From the NCBI GenBank assembly GCA_026770585.1, contig MU646428.1, positions 90,626 through 105,387 on the forward strand: a stretch of DNA of 14,762 nucleotides. The letters are read 5' to 3'. A model generated the notes under the pieces. That model saw only the letters and a program-made list of their open reading frames with translations. It was not told where the DNA came from and did not search any database. A program made the position numbers and the translations under genes. This document shows positions 1 through 6,800 of the stretch, piece after piece. Numbering within the stretch: position 1 is the stretch's first letter; every line of letters begins with the position of its first letter. Source of the DNA: Baffinella frigidus. Taxonomy: Eukaryota > Cryptophyceae > Cryptomonadales > Baffinellaceae.

Positions 1-165
1 GGTTTGGGGTTTGGGGTTTGGGGTTTGGGGTTTGGGGTTTGGGGTATGGGTTTTGGGTTTTGGGGTTTATTAGGGTTTGGGGTTTGGGGTTTGGGGTGTG
101 GGTTTTGGGTTTTGGGGTTTATTAGGGTTTGGGGTGTGGGGTTTGGGGTTTGGGGTTTCGCGGGT
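1..165 (+). repeat. Telomere-like heptamer repeat (TTTGGGG)n
   Basis: About 20 units of TTTGGGG with variants TTTTGGG and TTATTAGGG. It is an interrupted, internal-type array at the window edge, not an intact telomere. Confidence 0.8.
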
Positions 166-219
166 GTGGGGCCCGCCTCAGGAGGGGGCTGGGATAGGCC
201 TACCTCGGGACAGCGGGCA

Positions 220-410
220 CCACTCGAGAATGCTAGAGGGGCCTATTTAAAACCGATGTGCTTTTAAAAGTGGGCATTTGTGTAGTAACTTTCGTTGAAT
301 GGTCACGTGACTCTGCTCAAATTGCACAGCCAGGAGGTTACTTTACCTTATCCTGGTTCAAATATTTACAACCCCACATGTAAATAGGCCCCTCTGGCAT
401 TCTCGAGTGG
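220..410. mobile_element. Foldback element, CCACTCGAG ends, copy 1
   Basis: The terminal inverted repeats run CCACTCGAGAATGCTAGAGG on the left and its complement on the right, followed inward by GGCCTATTTA. It contains ACCTTATCCTGG and AAATATTTACAACC, shared with copy 2 at 13541-13752. It also carries GTGTAGTAACTTTCGTTGAA (280-299), a core shared with other families. Non-autonomous, MITE-like. Confidence 0.8.
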
Positions 411-428
411 CATGGCAGAGTCCTTCTC

Positions 429-737
429 TATCCCTTAAGTGGCGAGCAGGTTCATACGCCCTACGGTAGGGCCCTAGGACCTGCCTAGGGCGAGTTAGGG
501 CGATTAATCGCCCGTCCGCCACTTTCGTAGTTTTCGACGCCTTCGTCTAGCGAAAATGGCTCCAAGTCCTGGTACAAATTGACCACCAAACATTGGGACA
601 AGACCCTAAAATGAACCGAATGGACATTTAAACCACTTCATGGTCGTGTCCATGGTCGTGTCCCATACAAAATTTGTACGGGGCCTGGAGCCATTTTTGC
701 TAGACGAAGGCGTCGAAATCTATGAACTTAAGGGATA
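429..737. mobile_element. 104-base foldback family, copy 1 (interrupted)
   Basis: The ends are TATCCCTTAAGTGGC and its complement. The inner part has CGCCCTACGGTAGGGCCC and CTAGGACCTGCCTAGGG. The right end is split by the 201-base element at 525-725. Removing that element and one copy of its 4-base target duplication leaves exactly 104 bases, the length of intact copies elsewhere. CTC flanks both sides (426-428, 738-740) and may be a target duplication. Confidence 0.8.
525..725. mobile_element. 201-base foldback nested inside another element
   Basis: The ends TCGTAGTTTTCGACGCC and TCATAGATTTCGACGCC (read inward from each side) match, and the inverted arms continue for about 45 bases, through GTCTAGC, ATGGCTCCA and GGTACAAATT. 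ACTT lies directly outside both ends (521-524 and 726-729), a clear 4-base target-site duplication. Inside is a GTCGTGTCCATG tandem pair near the middle. Confidence 0.85.
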
Positions 738-740
738 CTC

Positions 741-1094
741 GCTCAGCCGCACGGTTCCAGTAAAGTCACTTTCCATCTCAGGGCAGGGGCTTTCTAGCGC
801 TGCCACACTTAATCTGGGACCCTCATTAAACACATTTAGATGTTTTTTGTACTGGAACGTTCTACGGAGTCCTCATTTATTCGAACGAGGAGCCCCGAGT
901 AACTGAGACAGAGCTGGGTTGTAGGGCCCATAACCTGGACCGCCTCCTGTAGACTTTCGTATCACTCAACTCAAGGCTTGAGAGCCTATCTAGGACCCGT
1001 GTCGAGAGTAACAAAGGAGAAGAAAGCTCATAACCTGGATCGCTTCCTGGGCGCGCGACGTCTCATCCACCCCCTCGACACCCACCTGCCGACA
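741..1094. other. Unassigned stretch with short repeats
   Basis: No coding signal. ACGGTTCCAGTA (751-762) and TACTGGAACGT (850-860) face each other. CATAACCTGGAYCGCYTCCTG occurs twice in diverged form (about 930 and 1029); the CATAACCTG motif also recurs around exons F and G. Confidence 0.5.
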
Positions 1095-1250
1095 CGTTGC
1101 GGTTTCAGGCCGCGGGAGTGTGCCCACCCACCGAAGCGTTGCGTTTTCATGGCACACAGTGTGCGCACCCACCGAAGCGTTGCGTTTTCATGGCACGGAG
1201 TGTGCGCACCTACCGAAGCGTTGCGTTTTCAGGGCACGCAGTGTGCGCAA
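1095..1250 (+). repeat. 41-base tandem repeat, about 3.5 units
   Basis: Each unit has GTGCGCACCCACCGAAGCGT and TGCGTTTTCATGGCAC. Unit starts are at 1120, 1161 and 1202. It follows exon J on the minus strand. Confidence 0.8.
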
Positions 1251-1282
1251 CTGCGGTCTCGTCCAATGGAAGGGGGCGGCAC

Positions 1283-1339
1283 CATGTTCTTCAGCTTGAT
1301 CTCCGCCTCTGCCAACTCCTTCTGGTCCGCCTCCATTTC
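1283..1339 (-). CDS. Exon J: 19-codon segment
   Basis: Reads EMEADQKELAEAEIKLKNM after the acceptor CCCCATACCAG/GAA, whose pyrimidine tract is the C-rich strand of TTTGGGG repeats. The proposed donor is AACATG/GTGCCG; without splicing the frame stays open for about 19 more codons into the 41-base tandem repeat, so the 3' border is uncertain. No later exon was recognised between 1 and 1282. Confidence 0.5.
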
Positions 1340-1469
1340 CTGGTATGGGGTTTGGGGTTTGGGGTTTGGGGTTTGGGGTTTGGGGTGTGGGGTGTGGGGT
1401 TGGGGGTTTAGGGTTTGGGGTTAAGGGTGTAGGGTGTAGGGTTCCGGGTTTCGGGTTTCGGGTTCCGGG

Positions 1470-1510
<41 letters not shown>

Positions 1511-3583
1511 GTCTCGGGTTCCGGGTTTCGGGTTTCGGGTTTCGGGTCTCGGGTCTCGGGTCTCGGGGTTCCGGGTTTCGGAATTCGGGTTCCGGGTTTC
1601 GGGTTCCGGGTTCCGGGTTCCGGGTTTCGGGTTTCGGGGTTTGGGGTTGCCTTTTTCGTCTCGGACTGGTGCTCCTTCATCCGGGCGAGCAGAGGCTTCT
1701 GCTCCTCGTCGTCGTCGCCTGCGGTTTCGGGTTTAGGTTTGAGGGTTTGGGGTTTGGGGTTTGGGGTTTGGGGTTTGGGGTTTGGGGTTTGGGGCTTGGG
1801 GTTTCGGGTTTCGGGTTTCGGGTTTCGGGTTTGGGGCTTGGGGTTTAAGGTTGAGGGTTGAGGGTTTAGGGTTGAGGGATGAGGGTTTGGGGCTTGGGAT
1901 TGAGGGTTGAGGGCTTGGGGTTTATGGTTTATGGTTTATGGTTTATGGTTTATGGTTTATGGTTTGGGGGTTTAGGGTTTAGGGTTTGGGTGTTTTGGGT
2001 TTTGGGTTTTGGGTTTTGGGGTTTCGTGTTTCGTGTTTCGTGTTTCGTGCTTCGTATCTCGTGTTCCGTGTTCCGTGTTTCGTGTTCCGTGTTCCGTGTT
2101 TCGTGTTTCGTGTTTCGTGTAGGCTCATACGCCCTACGGTAGGGCCCTAGGACCTGCCTAGGGACCTCTTGCGGGTCAATTTGACCAGCTCGCCACTTAG
2201 GGGACAGGGGTCGACCGATCTGCCCCGCCTGCCTCCCTCGCCGTGACCCCCAAACCCCAAACCCTAAACCCCACCCTAAACCTAAAACCCTGAACCCTAC
2301 ACCCTTAACCCCAAAACCCATGACCCACGATAGCCACACTGGGCTAGCGTGTTTTGCCTTCTGCCTGGTACTAAATTTAGAATGGACTTGTTGGAGGTAC
2401 CCCTCAAGTGGCGAGGGGGTCAAAACTGACCCCCAAGAGGTCCTAGGCAGGCCCTAGGGCCCTACGGTAGGGCGTATACGCCGATTCGCCACTTAGGGCG
2501 AAGATTCACCCTAAGGCGCCCTAGGCAGGTCCTAGGGTCCTACCGTAGGGCGTATGAGCCTAAGGTATAGGGGTCGACCCTGCTGCCCCACCTGCTCCTC
2601 AGCCCTTCTGGCCATGTCCCTACGGTAGGGCAGGCCCTAGGGCCCTACGGTATACGCCTACTAGCCACCCTGGGCTAGCGTGCTTTTTTCTTCCCCCCCC
2701 CCCCCTTTGCCTGGTACTAAATTTAGAATGGACTGGTTGGAGGTATCCCTTATGTGGCGAGTAGGCGCATACGCACTACCGTAGAGCCCTAGGACCTGCC
2801 TAGGACCTGTAGGGGGTCTACCGTAGAGGCCTAGGACCTGCCTAGGACCTGTAGGGGGCCCGGACCTGCCTAGGACCTGTAGGGGGCCCGGACCTGCCTA
2901 GGACCTGTAGGGGGTCCTTCAAGACCCCCTCGCCACTTAAGGGATAGGGGTATAGGGGTCGACCCTGCTGGCCCGCCTGCTCCTCGGCCTCTCTGGTCAT
3001 GTCCCTGACAGCAACACTGGCCACTTAAGGTATCCCTTAAGTGGCCAGTAGGCTCATACGCCCTACGGTAGGGCCCTAGGACCTGCCTAGGGACCTCTTG
3101 CGGGTCAAATTTGACCAGCTCGCCACTTAGGGGACAGGGGTCGACCGAGCTGCCCCGCCTGCTCCTCGGCCTCCCTGGCCATGTCGCGCGCGGACGCGAG
3201 GAGTCCCTTCGCCGGCTTCTGGCCCTAATTGAATTTACTTCGGGCCCTAATTAACCTCCGGCCAACTCCTATGAACAAATAGGGATTCATATTTTTTTTG
3301 AAATCAAACGTGTCCCCGGGTTAGGATAGGGGTCGACCGAGCTGCCCCGCCTGCTCCTCCGCCTCCCTGGCCATGTCGCGCGCGGAAGCGAGGAGGCCTT
3401 TCGCTGATGCCACGATGGCGTCCGCGTGCTGGTCATGGTTTGGGGATCAGGATTCAGGGGTCATGGAGCAGCTCCTCCAGGAAAATACGTATACGAGTTG
3501 CAGCATGCGTACGTATATGTGCATATACATATATATATACATATACATATACATATACATATATATACATACATACATACATG

Positions 3584-3628
<45 letters not shown>

Positions 3629-3761
3629 CTGTGTGTCTGTGTATATACGAGAAGGCGCGCGCACCTGGCCCTTTTCGTTCGCCATGCGCTCGAGCTCAGA
3701 CACGATCTGCTTCAGCTCCTCCAGGAAAATACGTACATGAGTTGCAGTATGCGTATGTATA

Positions 3762-3804
<43 letters not shown>

Positions 3805-6800
3805 ACATATACGAGGCAAACACGTATATGATTTGTAGTATACGTACGTATATGTGCACATATATGTGTATACATATACGAGAAGGGGCGGCGTTCGCAC
3901 CTGGCCCTTTTCGCTCGCCATGCGCTCCAGCTCAGACACGATCTGCTTCAGCTCCTCCGCATGCTCCGCCGCCGCCTGCCCAGGTTATGAGCCTCAACGA
4001 ACAGGTTATGGGGACCCCCCCACGATCCGAGTATGCGTACCCGTTTCAGTGAACGTAACGAAAGCTGTGTGTGACACGGTCCTTGTAGCGTTGAGAACGA
4101 GCAGCATCGCAAGCCAGGCGTAAGTTGTCGGCCACGCGTAAGTTGTCGCCAGCCACCCTTAAGTTGCCGGACGACACGATCTGCTTCAGCTCCTCCGCGT
4201 GCTCCGCCGCCGCCTGCCCAGGTTATGAGCACCCGTGTCAGTACACCCAACGAACGGTGACTCATAACCTGAACCGACCGAAAGCTGACACGGGTGCTTC
4301 AGCTGAAAATCTTTAAAGTTAATAATCTCTGAGCAAGTTGACTTTTTTGTTGAAAGGTCCGTAGTCCACCGTGTGCTCGATCGGCTGGCGGCGGAGCCAC
4401 GTGTGGATGTCCGTTTCAGTCAACCGTTTCAGTCAACCGAACGAAAGACACGGGGCGCTGTGTGGCACGGTGCTGGTAGACGCGCACGGTCGTGCAGGTC
4501 GAGACCGACAAGGTTTGCCCGGACCCCTCAACCATCAACCGACAAGGCGACAGCGCCCCGGTCTCTGCGACCTGGCCAGGGCGTCATCAGCGTTCAGAGG
4601 TTATGAGCCCTGGTCACTGCAAAGACCAGGGTCAGCGTTCGTAGGGTATGCGCCCTGGTGACTGCAGAAACCAGAAGGTTATCGGAAGACACGATCTGCT
4701 TCAGCTCCTCCGCGTGCTCCTCCGCCGCCTGTCTAGGCCACTCGGTGGACTTCGAGGGTCTCGCATCGGAATTTGGGGCCGGATTCTGGGGTGTTGCGTG
4801 ACCAGATTTACACCAGAAAATCTTTAAAGTTAATTATCTCTGGGCGAGTTGACTTTTTTTGTTGAAAGGTCCGTAGTCCACCGTGTGAATGGAGAGTTGA
4901 GGGTTTAGGGTGCTGAGCTGCGAGGCGGCCCGCGTCTCCAGGTTCTGAGCCTTGTACGCAATCCGGGTCTATTTAGGCTCACCACTCTGCTTGCCCCGGG
5001 CTGTTCCCCGCTCCAAAGTTGACGAATTTGTACCGCGCACGCAGCATGTCAACTTTTGAATAGTCGGTCGACCCGAGTGAGGCAGAGCTAGGAAGCAGGC
5101 GAACAGACAACCCACGTGGGGCAGAGCTAGCACCTGCGGCAGAGTTAACAGGTTATTGGCATAGTCAACAGGTTGTGGACCTGCTCCTTGGAGAGCTGCG
5201 CGGCGGCGCGCTCCTTGAGGTTCTGAGCCTTGCAGGCCATCAGGGTCTATTCACCCCCCCCCCCTCTAGTGGCCCTGAGCTCTTTCTCGCTCCAAAGTTG
5301 ACGGATTCGCACCGCGCACACAGCATGTCAACTTTCGAATAGTCTTGTCAACCAGAGTGAGGCAGAGTCAACAGGTTATGAACCTGCTCCTTGGAGAGCT
5401 GCGCGGCGGCGCGCTCCTTTAGGTTCTGAGCCTTGTAGGCCATCAGGGTCGCAATGCGTGTTTCGAGCTGCTCCTCCTTGCCCTCCGTGTCCGCCTGGGG
5501 TCAGGGGTGAGGGGTGAGTGTGCACTGTGCACCGAGGCGGGCTCGTCTTGAGGCTCATAGACTTTTAGGATCACGCATCTCCAGGCTTGAGAGCAGTGAA
5601 GAAAAAGGTTTAGAGTTGAGGGTTTGGGGCAGACCTTGTCGGACTCGACCTGCGAGACGGTGCGCTTCTCCACCGCCTCCTGCCGCCCACCATACCATTC
5701 AGTATATATACGGGTTTGCGCACCATACCATTCAGTATATATACGGGTTTGCGCACCACACCATTTAGTATATATACGGTTTGGCGTGAGCTATAGTAAT
5801 GCGCTTCTCCACCGCCTCCAACCGCAGCACAGCGCCGCGGCTGACGCGGCTCGACGGTGCCCGCGAAACGGGCACCGTCGACACACTCCACACGACAGTG
5901 GTGGGCGCAGCAGTGTACCCCAATCTCATCCCGCCAGGTATTTAATTTAAATGCTCGGCGGAGTTCCCCATACAACGAAAATTACTACACACGCGACAAA
6001 ACAGTCGTGTCCGAAAGGTCCTGTGTAGTAATTTTCGTACATTCGGGGAACTCCCGAGCATTTATTTCAATTACCTGACCGGATTGAATCTGACGCCTCT
6101 CACAACCATCAGGCTAGGGCGTCTAGGCTAGGGTGTCCTGCCGCGCACCAGCAGTATATAGTATATATACATATACGTTGCAGTATATAGTATATATGCA
6201 GTATATAGTATATATGCAGTATATAGTATATATGCAGTATATAGTATATATGCAGTATATAGTATATATGCAGCGCCGCGTCAGCCGCGCACGCGCCCAG
6301 CTCTGCCTGCGTTTTTCGAAACAAACTGGGGACCTGGGGCACTCTGGCGTGGACTGCCCGCGTCGGCGCGACGCGAGCGCTGCATATATACTATGTACTG
6401 CAACGTATATGTATATGTACTATATACTGCAACCGTATACACCCGCGGGTGGCGGAGGGGAGGGCTATACATGTAGTTGTAATCTGCGTAAAACAACCAC
6501 GCGGGGAGGGCGGGGGGGGTGGGGAGCGGAGCAAGACGCTGGCGCGGGTGGGGGGGAGGGGAGGGCGCGCTGCGCGACGGCGCGCGAGGGAGAGCGGAGA
6601 GATCGATAATGTATTGCCAAACAATCAGCGTCAGTGCCGCACATGCTCGACGCAGTGTGCCACATACTGTACCCCGTGTCGGCCGCTCATGCGAGCATTT
6701 TCCGGATGAGTTCCAACTCCACCTCCTACCAGGGAGAGCAGATGGGCAGGATGCAGGGGCTGGAGGGCGGGTGCAAGGTAGGATCTGGGAGGGGCTGTAC

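Larger units (their letters stand above)
2121..2665. mobile_element. 104-base foldback family, copies 2-5 (cluster, some partial)
   Basis: Copy 2 (2121-2210) lacks its left end. Copy 3 (2398-2499) is inverted and nearly complete. Copies 4 (2515-2570) and 5 (2617-2665) are fragments. All share the CCTACGGTAGGG and CCTAGGACCTGCCTAGG core. Exon H fragments lie between them. Confidence 0.7.

Noticed and set aside
1-165. True chromosome end
   Set aside because: The array is short and variable, runs directly into transposon-like DNA, and similar arrays occur inside introns. It could only be called a telomere if the contig ended there with thousands of uniform units.
4-267. Long Gly/Phe/Trp-rich reading frames over TTTGGGG and related heptamers (also 1345-1848, 1408-1680, 1879-2142)
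   Set aside because: A 7-base repeat without stop codons stays open in several frames on both strands. The products are monotonous and there is no start or splice context.
640-906. 88-codon plus-strand frame
   Set aside because: It spans the border of the nested foldback and its host element, so it cannot be an old coding sequence.
3373-3939. Overlapping frames encoding Tyr-Ile and Cys-Val runs
   Set aside because: They are translations of (AT)n and (GT)n microsatellites; only the exon G and H stretches on the minus strand look coding.
6181-6270. Possible CRISPR array
   Set aside because: The 18-base units are directly adjacent with no spacers, AT-rich, and in a eukaryotic setting.
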